Shown: positions 1-6,573, numbered from the stretch's first letter. The stretch is 7,172 nt of DNA from Myxococcales bacterium (GCA_003157315.1 PMJE01000606.1:10820-17991); one strand, 5' to 3'. Numbers and translations: made by a program. Notes: generated by a model not told the origin, from the sequence alone.

Positions 1-80
1 CGATTTTCTTTCGGAGGCAAGAAGGGCATGTTCACACATGGCAACGTAGTGATTGCAGTATTTTAGCCATGATCCTGGAC

Positions 81-106
81 GCACATGTGATGACCTGTGC
101 TCACAT
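81..106. promoter_or_regulatory. Interlaced inverted repeats in the operon leader (possible operator)
   Basis: Two inverted repeats overlap here. GCACA (81-85) pairs with TGTGC (96-100), and ATGTGA (85-90) pairs with TCACAT (101-106); each has a 10-nt spacer. The 8-bp palindrome CACATGTG (82-89) lies inside. The block is about 40 bp upstream of the candidate -35 element. Position and symmetry suggest binding by a dimeric regulator, but no known consensus fits: the TGTGA/TCACA half-sites resemble CRP, yet CRP needs a 6-nt spacer. Chance symmetry in a short AT-richer region remains possible. Confidence 0.22.
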
Positions 107-146
107 CTAACCACTTCTATTTAGTCATAGTGATCACAAAAACTGC

Positions 147-174
147 GTGACAAAACTGTTTCGTTGTTTATCAT
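147..174 (+). promoter_or_regulatory. Candidate sigma70 promoter of the pilus operon
   Basis: GTGACA (147-152, five of six matches to TTGACA) is separated by 16 nt from TATCAT (169-174, five of six matches to TATAAT). Transcription would start near 181, giving a leader of about 66 nt before the first pilin ATG at 247. An 8-bp palindrome GTGATCAC (130-137) lies just upstream of the -35, and ACAAAAACTG (136-145) with ACAAAACTG (150-158) form an imperfect direct repeat across it. I see no gene in 1-246. The promoter is assigned from consensus only. Confidence 0.4.
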
Positions 175-246
175 GGCCATATCGTCAGTTTTTCCACACC
201 GGCACTGCTTCACGAGAGAGCGAACAGGAAAGGAAGAGAGGAAGAC

Positions 247-756
247 ATGAGAATCAGCAAGCTGCTTTTTATCCTGGCGACCATCGGTGTTCTCGTGGTG
301 AGTTCCGACAGCCAAGTCGTGGCAGGCAGCGCGACCGCGAATCTGAGCGTGACCGCCGCGGTCGGCGCGAACTGCACGATTTCGACTGCACCTGTCGCTT
401 TTCCCGCGTACGACCCAGTCGTCGCGAACGCAAGCACGAACGACGACGGCACGGGTTCCGTGATCATCACCTGCACCCGTGGAAGCACGGCCACCATCGG
501 CCTCGGCCTCGGCTTGAACGTGTCGGGCAGTCAGATGCGCATGAAGGACGCCACCACGGACTACCTCAACTACGCGCTCTATCAGGACTCGGGCAGGGCG
601 ACAGTTTGGGGAAACAGCGGTGCTGGCCTCTTGTCCCCGGTCGCGGCTCCTGACAAGAACCCGCGCACTTTCACGGTCTACGGCCGGATTCCCTCGGCGC
701 AGGACGTCCCTGCCGGCTCTTACACCGACACGGTGGTTGCGACAGTGAACTTCTGA
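247..756 (+). CDS. SCPU-domain pilin subunit 1 (archaic chaperone-usher pilus)
   Basis: Predicted secreted structural subunit of a Csu-type pilus, polymerised at the outer membrane by donor-strand exchange. The 169-residue precursor has a Sec signal peptide (residues 1 to about 27, MRISK then a hydrophobic core, probable cleavage after VAG). A short extension rich in alternating hydrophobics (about 28-41) precedes C43 and would serve as the donor strand. C43 and C76 are the disulfide pair expected in this fold. Spore coat U hallmarks follow: YDPV near 55, a YLNYALYQD segment near 106-114, VWG near 120, VYGRIPSAQDVPAG (144-157) and the C-terminal strand ending VATVNF. Start ATG 247 is preceded by purine-rich AGGAAGAG (231-238). 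It is first in the operon, 47 bp before a close paralogue, which suggests it is a major subunit. The family call is secure; its relative abundance is inferred. Confidence 0.93.
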   Translation: MRISKLLFILATIGVLVVSSDSQVVAGSATANLSVTAAVGANCTISTAPVAFPAYDPVVANASTNDDGTGSVIITCTRGSTATIGLGLGLNVSGSQMRMKDATTDYLNYALYQDSGRATVWGNSGAGLLSPVAAPDKNPRTFTVYGRIPSAQDVPAGSYTDTVVATVNF

Positions 757-803
757 TTCCTTATGGGTGACCAGCCAGAGGGCAAGCAGAAGGAAAGAGA
801 CAG

Positions 804-1313
804 ATGAGAATCTGCAAGCTGCTTTTCGTCCTGACCACAATCGGTGTTTTTGTGGTGAGTTCCGACAGCTCAGTCGTGGCAGGCAGCGCGACGGCGAATC
901 TTCAGGTCACAGCCGCGGTCAACGCGAACTGCTCGATCACAACCGCAACCGTGGCTTTCCCCACCTACGACCCGGTTGTTACACACTCAGCCACGAACGA
1001 TGACGGCACCGGTACGGTGACGATAGCCTGCACCAAGGGCACTGTGGCCACGATCGGCCTTGGCCTTGGCGCGAACGCATTGGTCAGCCAGCGCCGGATG
1101 AAGGACGCCACCACGGACTACCTCAACTACGCCCTGTACTTGGACGCGGCCAGAACCACGATCTGGGGCACCGCCAGCCCCAACCTTCTGACCCCGGTCG
1201 CGGCTCCTGACAAGACCGCGCGCGCCTTCACCGTCTACGGCAGAATTCCTTCCGCGCAGGACATCCCTGCCGGCGCGTATACCGACACGGTGGTCGCTAC
1301 CGTAAATTTCTGA
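804..1313 (+). CDS. SCPU-domain pilin subunit 2, tandem paralogue of subunit 1
   Basis: Pilin of 169 residues, the same length as the preceding gene and alignable without gaps. I count 42 differences, about 75% identity. It keeps the signal peptide (about 1-27, with an extra Cys at residue 4), a donor-strand-like extension, C43 and C76, YDPV, YLNYALYLD, WG, VYGRIPSAQDIPAG and terminal VATVNF. Differences cluster in residues 71-130 (22 of the 42), the middle of the fold, while the two ends are nearly fixed. Long identical DNA stretches, such as 541-575 and 1098-1132 (35 nt), point to recent duplication or gene conversion. AAGGAAAGAGA (790-800) is the ribosome site for ATG 804. A 7-bp tandem repeat TTTCTGA (1307-1313, 1314-1320) spans the stop codon. 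It could be a second major subunit or an alternative isoform; the sequence cannot decide. Confidence 0.93.
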   Translation: MRICKLLFVLTTIGVFVVSSDSSVVAGSATANLQVTAAVNANCSITTATVAFPTYDPVVTHSATNDDGTGTVTIACTKGTVATIGLGLGANALVSQRRMKDATTDYLNYALYLDAARTTIWGTASPNLLTPVAAPDKTARAFTVYGRIPSAQDIPAGAYTDTVVATVNF

Positions 1314-1327
1314 TTTCTGATTCCTTC

Positions 1328-1340
1328 CAGGGAAACCCTG
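1328..1340 (+). repeat. Short inverted repeat between pilin genes 2 and 3
   Basis: CAGGG (1328-1332), AAA loop, CCCTG (1336-1340) is a perfect 5-bp stem in the 67-bp gap between the second and third pilin genes. No T-run follows, so it is not a convincing terminator. It could mark a processing or mRNA-stability site, or be fortuitous. Confidence 0.25.
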
Positions 1341-1380
1341 TTCAACAAGTATCGGTGGACCAAGAAAGAGAGGACCCAAG

Positions 1381-1884
1381 ATGAAGATCACGAAACTGTT
1401 TCTGCTCCTGGCGTCGACAAGTGCTTTGGTAATTAGCTCTGCAGGCTCGGCGTTGGCGGCGTCAACGTCGGCCGGGGACAACCTTCACGTGACTGCTACG
1501 GTAGTCAAGAGCTGTACCATCGTGGCACACGAGGTTGCATTCGGCGAATACAACCCGCTTGGAGGGGTCTTGAATGGTACGGGATCCGTTGTCGTAACCT
1601 GCAGCAAGGGGAGCGGAACAAGTGTTGCGCTCGACTACGGCCAGACCCCTGACCCGCTAGACTCAACCCAGCCTCGCATGAAGAACGGAACGTCCTACCT
1701 CAAGTACAAGCTCTTTTCGGATAGCGATCACAGTAAGGCGTGGAACGGAACCTCCGTCGACATTACGCCAGCGGGCGACACCCTGACGCCCCAGACCCTC
1801 ACTGTGTACGGTCAAGTCGCCGGTTCGCAGAATGTTACCCCTGGGGACTACCTCGACATCGTGGTCGCCACGGTCAACTTCTAG
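1381..1884 (+). CDS. SCPU-domain pilin subunit 3 (divergent)
   Basis: Third exported SCPU pilin, 167 residues. The signal peptide runs from MKITK through a Leu/Ala core to a clear ALA site near residue 26. The mature N-terminus (about 27-43) carries DNLHVTATVV, a plausible donor strand, before C45; C74 is the partner Cys. It ends in VVATVNF like subunits 1 and 2, but the middle is clearly different: GEYNPLGG replaces YDPV, KLFSDSD replaces LYQD, WNG replaces WG, and VYGQVAGSQNVTPG replaces VYGRIPSAQDVPAG. AGAGAGGA (1367-1374) sits 6 nt before ATG 1381. Its different surface suggests a minor or adaptor subunit, as proposed for CsuA and CsuB in the csu operon, but that is inferred from position only. 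Confidence 0.9.
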   Translation: MKITKLFLLLASTSALVISSAGSALAASTSAGDNLHVTATVVKSCTIVAHEVAFGEYNPLGGVLNGTGSVVVTCSKGSGTSVALDYGQTPDPLDSTQPRMKNGTSYLKYKLFSDSDHSKAWNGTSVDITPAGDTLTPQTLTVYGQVAGSQNVTPGDYLDIVVATVNF

Positions 1885-1946
1885 GCGTTGTCACAGAATT
1901 CGCAATCGTCCAGGTGAGGTCCACCGATCGCCCCTGGTCCGAGGCA

Positions 1947-1973
1947 GCCCGGCCTGGCCCAGCCAGGCCGGGC
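1947..1973 (+). terminator. Strong GC hairpin between pilin genes 3 and 4 (attenuator, stabiliser or terminator-like)
   Basis: GCCCGGCCTGGC (1947-1958), CCA loop, GCCAGGCCGGGC (1962-1973) is a perfect 12-bp stem with a 3-nt loop, 63 nt after the pilin 3 stop. A further GCCAGGC (1977-1983) could compete for GCCTGGC (1952-1958). There is no T-run downstream (the next bases are GTTGCC), so a classic intrinsic terminator is doubtful. A partial terminator, or a 3'-end stabiliser that raises the level of the three upstream pilin mRNAs, would fit better. The 210-bp gap (1885-2094) is the largest within the pilin-chaperone-usher block and I see no gene in it. The hairpin is certain; its role is inferred. 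Confidence 0.55.
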
Positions 1974-2094
1974 GTTGCCAGGCAGGTGGATGCGGCAGAC
2001 ACGCCTGGGGTTCATTGAGGTGCCTATTCCGTCGGGTGTCTTCTTCGACATAGGTGCTAGAATTCCAAAGAAAAAGAAGGAAGGACAGCTCCTC

Positions 2095-2631
2095 ATGGTA
2101 GGCAGAAAGCATGGGCTGGTCTGGGTAGGGGCCTTGTTGCTCCTCGGCTTGCTTGTTGGCAAGCCTCGCATTGCCAGTGCCGGCAGCCAGACGGGCACGG
2201 TCCGGGTTTCCACCTCTGTCACCGCGAGTTGCACCATTGGCACCGCAGCCATCGCGTTTTCTCCCTACGACCCAGTGAACGCGAACGCCACGGTGGCCGA
2301 CGATCAGAGCGGTGACATCATCATCCGATGCACCAAGGGCACCGGCGGCATCACGATTGACCTGGGGAATGGCGCGCACAACACGGGCCAACAGCGGAGG
2401 ATGGTCAACCTAACGGCCTCCGGCACCTTCATCAACTACGAAGTCTACCAAGAGCCTGGCCGAACCAGCGTGTGGGGAGCCGGTGATAGCGGATCGGTTC
2501 GCTCGGGCGCGGATTTGAACGGCACAGGCAATGTCGTGGCCGTGACCATGTACGGACGCATCCCGCCGGCCCAGCTTTCAGCTATCGCGGGCGCCTACAG
2601 CGACACACTGGTTTCGACCATCAATTTCTAG
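2095..2631 (+). CDS. SCPU-domain pilin subunit 4
   Basis: Fourth exported SCPU pilin, 178 residues. The reading frame is open upstream to a TTG at 1975, but ATG 2095 is preferred: GAAGGAAGGA (2076-2085) lies 9 nt before it, and it places a good signal peptide at the start (MVGRKHG, Leu-rich core, cleavage near ASA at residues 27-29). ATG 2110 is a possible shorter start. The mature N-terminus (TGTVRVSTSVTAS) is donor-strand-like before C46; C79 is the partner. YDPV, QRRM, YEVYQEPGRTSVWG and MYGRIPPAQ relate it more to subunits 1 and 2 than to subunit 3. Insertions near 132-147 (a Gly/Ser/Asp-rich loop) and before the last strand make it about 10 residues longer. It ends STINF. It is probably a minor subunit near the tip by analogy with csuB, which is inferred from order. 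Confidence 0.9.
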   Translation: MVGRKHGLVWVGALLLLGLLVGKPRIASAGSQTGTVRVSTSVTASCTIGTAAIAFSPYDPVNANATVADDQSGDIIIRCTKGTGGITIDLGNGAHNTGQQRRMVNLTASGTFINYEVYQEPGRTSVWGAGDSGSVRSGADLNGTGNVVAVTMYGRIPPAQLSAIAGAYSDTLVSTINF

Positions 2632-2661
2632 CGCGAAATTTCCAAAGCGGCGATTTCAGCG
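2632..2661 (+). repeat. Imperfect inverted repeat between pilin 4 and chaperone genes
   Basis: CGCGAAAT (2632-2639) can pair with ATTTC-A-GCG (2653-2661) with one bulged A and a 13-nt loop. An 8-bp palindrome GAAATTTC (2635-2642) overlaps it. It begins right after the pilin 4 stop codon and no T-run follows. It may mark a processing point between the pilin and the chaperone-usher parts of the transcript, but the structure is weak. Confidence 0.22.
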
Positions 2662-2675
2662 TATTCTCACCGGCT

Positions 2676-3434
2676 ATGGGCAAAGCCACACTTTCAACGC
2701 TTCTTCTGCTTGGCTCCATTCTTGGGCTGGCCAGCAGAGCTGAAGCAAGCTCGTTCACTGTCAACCCGATCACGGTCACGCTATCGGGGAAGGACAAGAG
2801 CGCCCTGCTCGCTTTGCAGAGCCAGACCAGCGAGGAGATTCGATTCAAGGTCCTCGTGCAGGAATGGGGGCAGAGTCCACAGGGCGAGATGCAGCTCAAG
2901 GACACCAAGGACATCGTTGTCTTTCCTGGTCTTCTCACCCTGGCACCCAAGGAGGAACGCAAACTGCGTATCGGTTCGACGGTGCCGGCGGGTGCGACTG
3001 AGCGGAGCTACCGCGTCTTCGTCGAGGAGTTGCCCCCTTTGCGCGCGCCCCAGACCGCTAGCAAGTCCGAGGTCAAGGTGTTGACCAAGATGGGCGTTCC
3101 CATCTTCGTCCAGCCGGCAAAACCCATGGCTGCGGGGACGGTGGAAGGTATGGGCCTGGCAAAGAAGAAGCTCGCTTTCACAGTCAAGAACACCGGCAAC
3201 GTGCACTTCCTGTTGCAGTCGGTGCGGGTGAAGGCTCTGGACGCCAAGGGCGCAGCCGTGTTCGAAAAGGATGTCGAGGGCTGGTACGTGTTGACCGGGG
3301 GCACCCGGGTTTGGGAGGTCGAGATTCCCAAGGATGCCTGCGCCAAGGCCAAGGCGATCACCGTGTCAGCCGAGTCAGCCGAGGCCAAGTTCAGCGGCCG
3401 CATGGAAGTGCCCGCAGCGGGCTGCGGTCCGTGA
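2676..3434 (+). CDS. Periplasmic pilus chaperone, PapD-like (CsuC-type)
   Basis: Periplasmic chaperone that binds pilin subunits after Sec export, completes their fold by donor-strand complementation and delivers them to the usher. It has 252 residues, typical for the family. The signal peptide (MGKATLS, Leu-rich core) ends at AEA, residues 22-24. The first immunoglobulin-like domain (about 25-145) shows SFTVNPITVTLSG, the FPGLLTLAPKEERKLRIG strand region (83-100), SYRVFVEELP (111-120) and GVPIFVQP (140-147). The second domain carries VKNTGNVHFLLQSV (170-183), a pattern I associate with archaic chaperones. C222 and C250 could form a disulfide there. ATG 2676 has no recognisable Shine-Dalgarno sequence, and no in-frame ATG, GTG or TTG lies between it and the pilin 4 stop, so translation may be weak or coupled. 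It lies 11 bp before the usher gene. Confidence 0.93.
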   Translation: MGKATLSTLLLLGSILGLASRAEASSFTVNPITVTLSGKDKSALLALQSQTSEEIRFKVLVQEWGQSPQGEMQLKDTKDIVVFPGLLTLAPKEERKLRIGSTVPAGATERSYRVFVEELPPLRAPQTASKSEVKVLTKMGVPIFVQPAKPMAAGTVEGMGLAKKKLAFTVKNTGNVHFLLQSVRVKALDAKGAAVFEKDVEGWYVLTGGTRVWEVEIPKDACAKAKAITVSAESAEAKFSGRMEVPAAGCGP

Positions 3435-3445
3435 GCGACTAGTGG

Positions 3446-6049
3446 ATGTACTGGCCCCCGAAACGATGCCGGCGGCCCACATGGTTGGCTGCCGTGATCG
3501 TCGCGGGGCTGGCTGGCTCTGCACTCGCCCAGTCACTTCAGGACGCGGGCTCAAGGTTTGACGCCGGGCTCGCGCCTGATCGCCCCGACGGCGCGCACAG
3601 CGCCGCTGCAGGCTCACAGGCATCGGTAGCACCTCTGGACGCGGGGTCGGGTTCTCACCAGCCGGTTGTTGCGCCGAGCCAGGAGACTCCCGCCTTCCTG
3701 CACGCCACGGTCAATCAGGTCGACATCGGCGATGTCTATGTCATTTTGCGCGGGAATGATGTGATGGTGAAGGTGACCGACCTAGAGAACTCCGGGATGC
3801 GAGTGGAGGGGGGGAAGCGGGAAAGACCAGGCGAGGACGTGCTGGTGTCGCTGCAATCGTTGGCCCCGACGCTAATTTTCGTCTTTGATGAACGAGGCCT
3901 CAGCCTTACCATCACCGCAGATTCGAAGCTGTTCGGGGGGGCGGTGCTTGACCTTAGGGCCAAGCGGCCGGAAGGGATCATCTACGACAGCGCCCCCAGC
4001 ATGTTCGTCAACTACCGGGTCGGGCTGAGTGACCTGCAGAGCCGTGATCAAGCTGGCTGGAACGGGTTCGCAGAGTCTGGGCTCAGCCTGCGCGGCGATC
4101 TGCTCTATGCCAGCGGCCAGCGCAGCGAGATCGACGGTTCGTGGGAACGGTTGCTCACCACTCTCAGTTTCGACTTGCGGGACCGACTGACCAGCATCGT
4201 GATCGGCGACGTGAACGCCACCAGCGATGTTCTTGGCGGAAGCGGCGTGATGGGCGGGGTCAGCGTCGTACGCAATTTCGGCCTTGACCCTTACTATGTG
4301 TTTCTGCCGACCCAGCGGCTCGCAGGCACTGCCCTGACACCCTCCACCGTCGAGATCTACGTCAACGGCCAGCTCGTGCGCCGCGAGATGCTTCCGCCAG
4401 GGCAATTCAGCGTACAGAACCTACCGGTAACCAGCGGCAGCGGCCAGACCCAGATCGTGATCCGGGACGCCTTCGGTAATACCCAGACCGTGGCAAGCCC
4501 GTACTACCTGGCGCTTGGCACTTTGGCAAAGGGGCTGCACGACTTTAGCTACAACGTCGGTTTCATGCGGAGGAACTACGGCACGGACAGCTGGAACTAC
4601 GGCCAGCCGGCATTGCTGTTTCGCCACCGACTCGGTTTGACCGACTGGCTGACCGTTGGGGCTCGCGTCGAGGGGGCCCTGCACTTCGACCGGACGACTG
4701 TCGGGCCTTGCACTGAAAGGATTCCGCACATGCTGAGCGGCGGTCCCAGTTTGGCCGTCCGCCTGCCGGTGGGAGAGGTGGGGGCATCGGCGGCGCTGAG
4801 TGGCCAGGGCCGCTTCGTTGGTGGTGCGGCGCTCTTGTCGTATTCCTATGTCGGGCGTCTGCTCAACTTTCAGGTCGGGGCTCGCTATCAGAGCCGGGAG
4901 TATGCCAACCTGATACTGACGCCTGCCAGCCTTCCGCCCCCGAACTCGTTGCCACTGGGCGTTGCCTCGCCGACCGCCAGGCAGCGCAAGGATCTGCTGG
5001 CGTCGATCGCCAAGAACATCAGCAAGGTGGCAACTCTGTCGCTGCAGTACGAGGCGACCGAGTGGCTAGGCCAGGGCTGGACCAATCGAATCACCTTGGC
5101 GGTCAACCGATCGATCACGCGCTGGATGTACGCGTTTGCGACGGTGAGCAACATCTACTCGAGCACGTGGCCAGTCGAGTACGACACCTTCGCAGGGCTG
5201 AGCTTCGCGCCGGCGGAGAGGGTCACAGCCGGCGCCACGCGCAGCGATCACTGGGGCGGGCAGTCAGGATACGGTGGAGTCAGCCAGGCCACGGTTCAGC
5301 AATCGCTGCCGCTCGGCCCAGGTCTCGGATATCGAGTTGTGGTGTCGCAGGGCGAGAACGCTCTGAACGAAGGTACGGCACAGTATCAGGGCGCATACGG
5401 CCGAATCGAAGCTGACTACCAGCACCTGGGATACGGCACGTCCGACCGGGGCCACGCCTCGCTGACCGCAACCGGAGGCTTGATCCTCATCGGCGGCAGC
5501 GCCTATCTGACCCGGCCGGTGCAGGACAGCTACGCCCTTATCCGGGTGCCGGGCGTGGCCGGTGTCCACGGCACCATGAGCAACCAGGTGATGGGAACCA
5601 CCGACAGCAAGGGGAATCTTCTGATTCCCAGCCTGCTGCACTATTACGGCAATCGCATTGGAATCGATGACAAGGACATCCCTCTTGATCACGACATCGG
5701 GGCTACCGAAAGGGTTATCGCGCCTCCCTATCGCGGCGGTGCGGTGGTGAGCTTCCCGGTGCGGCGGGTTCAGAGCGTTTCCGGCACCGTGGTGATCGAT
5801 GATCAGGGCGCGACCACGTTGCCAAGCTACGGGCAGATCGTCGTCCTGGTCGACCAGCAACAGGTGGTATCGCCGCTTGATGAGGCTGGCGACTTCTATC
5901 TTGAGAACGTGCCACCAGGATCATATTCGGCCGAGGTGCAGTACGCGGCCGGGGTGTGCAAACTCCCGCTCGCGGTTCCGGCCGGCGATACGGCATTGAT
6001 CAACGTGGGAACGATCCGGTGTATCCTTCCCAAGAAGGAGACGAAATGA
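3446..6049 (+). CDS. Outer-membrane usher of archaic chaperone-usher pilus (CsuD-type)
   Basis: Outer-membrane beta-barrel that recruits chaperone-subunit complexes, catalyses donor-strand exchange and secretes the fibre. It has 867 residues, normal for the family. Signal peptide: MYWPPKRCRR, hydrophobic core, ALA cleavage near residue 28. Residues about 30-80 are Ala/Gly/Ser/Pro/Asp-rich and linker-like. The N-terminal recognition domain begins near FLHATVNQVDIGDVYV (84-99). The barrel occupies roughly 180-700, interrupted by the plug domain around 297-352 (TVEIYVNGQLV, PPGQFSVQNLPVTSGSGQ, IRDAFGNTQ). C-terminal periplasmic domains include SVSGTVVIDDQG (777-788) and the EAGDFYLENVPPGSY region. 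C838 and C859 resemble the disulfide near the C-terminus of classical ushers; C422 is an isolated Cys in the barrel. ATG 3446 has only a poor ribosome site. The stop overlaps the next start as ATGA. Two G7 runs (3808-3814, 3935-3941) lie in the part encoding the N-terminal domain. Confidence 0.95.
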   Translation: MYWPPKRCRRPTWLAAVIVAGLAGSALAQSLQDAGSRFDAGLAPDRPDGAHSAAAGSQASVAPLDAGSGSHQPVVAPSQETPAFLHATVNQVDIGDVYVILRGNDVMVKVTDLENSGMRVEGGKRERPGEDVLVSLQSLAPTLIFVFDERGLSLTITADSKLFGGAVLDLRAKRPEGIIYDSAPSMFVNYRVGLSDLQSRDQAGWNGFAESGLSLRGDLLYASGQRSEIDGSWERLLTTLSFDLRDRLTSIVIGDVNATSDVLGGSGVMGGVSVVRNFGLDPYYVFLPTQRLAGTALTPSTVEIYVNGQLVRREMLPPGQFSVQNLPVTSGSGQTQIVIRDAFGNTQTVASPYYLALGTLAKGLHDFSYNVGFMRRNYGTDSWNYGQPALLFRHRLGLTDWLTVGARVEGALHFDRTTVGPCTERIPHMLSGGPSLAVRLPVGEVGASAALSGQGRFVGGAALLSYSYVGRLLNFQVGARYQSREYANLILTPASLPPPNSLPLGVASPTARQRKDLLASIAKNISKVATLSLQYEATEWLGQGWTNRITLAVNRSITRWMYAFATVSNIYSSTWPVEYDTFAGLSFAPAERVTAGATRSDHWGGQSGYGGVSQATVQQSLPLGPGLGYRVVVSQGENALNEGTAQYQGAYGRIEADYQHLGYGTSDRGHASLTATGGLILIGGSAYLTRPVQDSYALIRVPGVAGVHGTMSNQVMGTTDSKGNLLIPSLLHYYGNRIGIDDKDIPLDHDIGATERVIAPPYRGGAVVSFPVRRVQSVSGTVVIDDQGATTLPSYGQIVVLVDQQQVVSPLDEAGDFYLENVPPGSYSAEVQYAAGVCKLPLAVPAGDTALINVGTIRCILPKKETK
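6035..6049 (+). promoter_or_regulatory. Ribosome site and ATGA start/stop overlap fixing the last SCPU gene start
   Basis: AAGGAG (6035-6040) lies 5 nt before ATG 6046, and the usher stop TGA is 6047-6049. The frame extends further upstream to 5956 inside the usher gene, but this site and the signal peptide beginning at MRGVRW decide for 6046. The arrangement implies translational coupling of the two genes. Confidence 0.8.
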
Positions 6050-6525
6050 GAGGCGTACGTTGGTTGGTATCGCTCTCCATGCTGGGCGCCGCCCTGCTAT
6101 TCAGCGGCCGCTCGGCGTGGGCCCAGACCTGCACCATCACAGTCACGCCGGTGTCCTTTGGGCTCTACAACGTCTTCTCTACCACCGCTCTCACTTCGAC
6201 GGGGACCGTGACCTACAACTGCACCAACCGAACTGGTGCCGCGGACACCATCACAATCTGGATGAGCAAAGGCCTCGGAACGACTAACAATCCGCGGCAG
6301 ATGTCGGGTGGAATCAATTCGCTGAGCTACTACCTTTGTCAGGATGCCAACTGCAACAAGCTCTGGGGAGACAAGGGGTACCCATATGATTCCGGACCCA
6401 TCACCATCCCGGCTGGAAGTGTGAATCTAACCGCTTCATTGCCCATCTACGGCAAGATTACCGCAGGCCAAGACGTCCCAACCGGAGCCTATACGGACAT
6501 CATTCTTGTCGAAGTAGACTACTAA
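6046..6525 (+). CDS. Single-domain SCPU protein, candidate pilus tip subunit
   Basis: Exported SCPU protein of 159 residues. The signal peptide MRGVRW, with its hydrophobic core, ends at AWA (24-26), so the mature chain starts QTCTITVTPVSFG with C29 at its third residue. It therefore lacks the donor-strand extension of roughly 15 residues found in the four pilins, and could accept but not donate a strand. That fits the first subunit assembled, at the tip. C29 and C59 form the conserved pair; C98 and C103 (LCQDANC) are an extra close pair. LSYYLCQ, KLWGD, LPIYGKITAGQDVPTGAYTD (132-151) and a terminal VEVDY are classic spore coat U features. CsuE, in the equivalent gene position, is about twice as long, with an added adhesin domain absent here. 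The family is certain; the tip role is inferred from the missing extension and gene order. The Myxococcus Mcu locus has a similar last gene. Confidence 0.9.
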   Translation: MRGVRWLVSLSMLGAALLFSGRSAWAQTCTITVTPVSFGLYNVFSTTALTSTGTVTYNCTNRTGAADTITIWMSKGLGTTNNPRQMSGGINSLSYYLCQDANCNKLWGDKGYPYDSGPITIPAGSVNLTASLPIYGKITAGQDVPTGAYTDIILVEVDY

Positions 6526-6573
6526 CGCGACCGGAAGCAGGCCAAGCGCAGGAAGCGAGACGACGGGCATTCT

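Noticed and set aside
39..57. Sigma54 promoter from TGGCA and TTGCA elements
   Set aside because: GG and GC are 15 bp apart instead of the strict 12, so the element would not work as a -24/-12 promoter.
1..66. An open frame from the left edge, ending at TAG 64-66 (22 codons), as the tail of an upstream gene
   Set aside because: Too short to judge. A second + strand frame is open even longer (to 108) and the composition does not look coding.
86..105. CRP/FNR-type site TGTGA...TCACA
   Set aside because: The spacer is 10 nt rather than 6; kept only as an unspecified dyad.
121..840. 239-codon minus-strand frame opposite pilins 1 and 2, with similar minus-strand frames at 1891-2391, 3872-4405 and 5264-5860
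   Set aside because: These are shadows of GC-rich genes. They have no signal peptide or family motifs, and the + strand products have clear homology.
2055..2063. Internal promoter before pilin 4 from extended -10 TGC-TAGAAT
   Set aside because: No acceptable -35 lies 16-18 nt upstream; left open as a weak possibility.
1975..2094. N-terminal extension of pilin 4 to TTG 1975 or ATG 1990
   Set aside because: It would put a basic 35-40 residue segment before the signal peptide, has no ribosome site and overlaps the hairpin region. ATG 2095 has all the expected signals.
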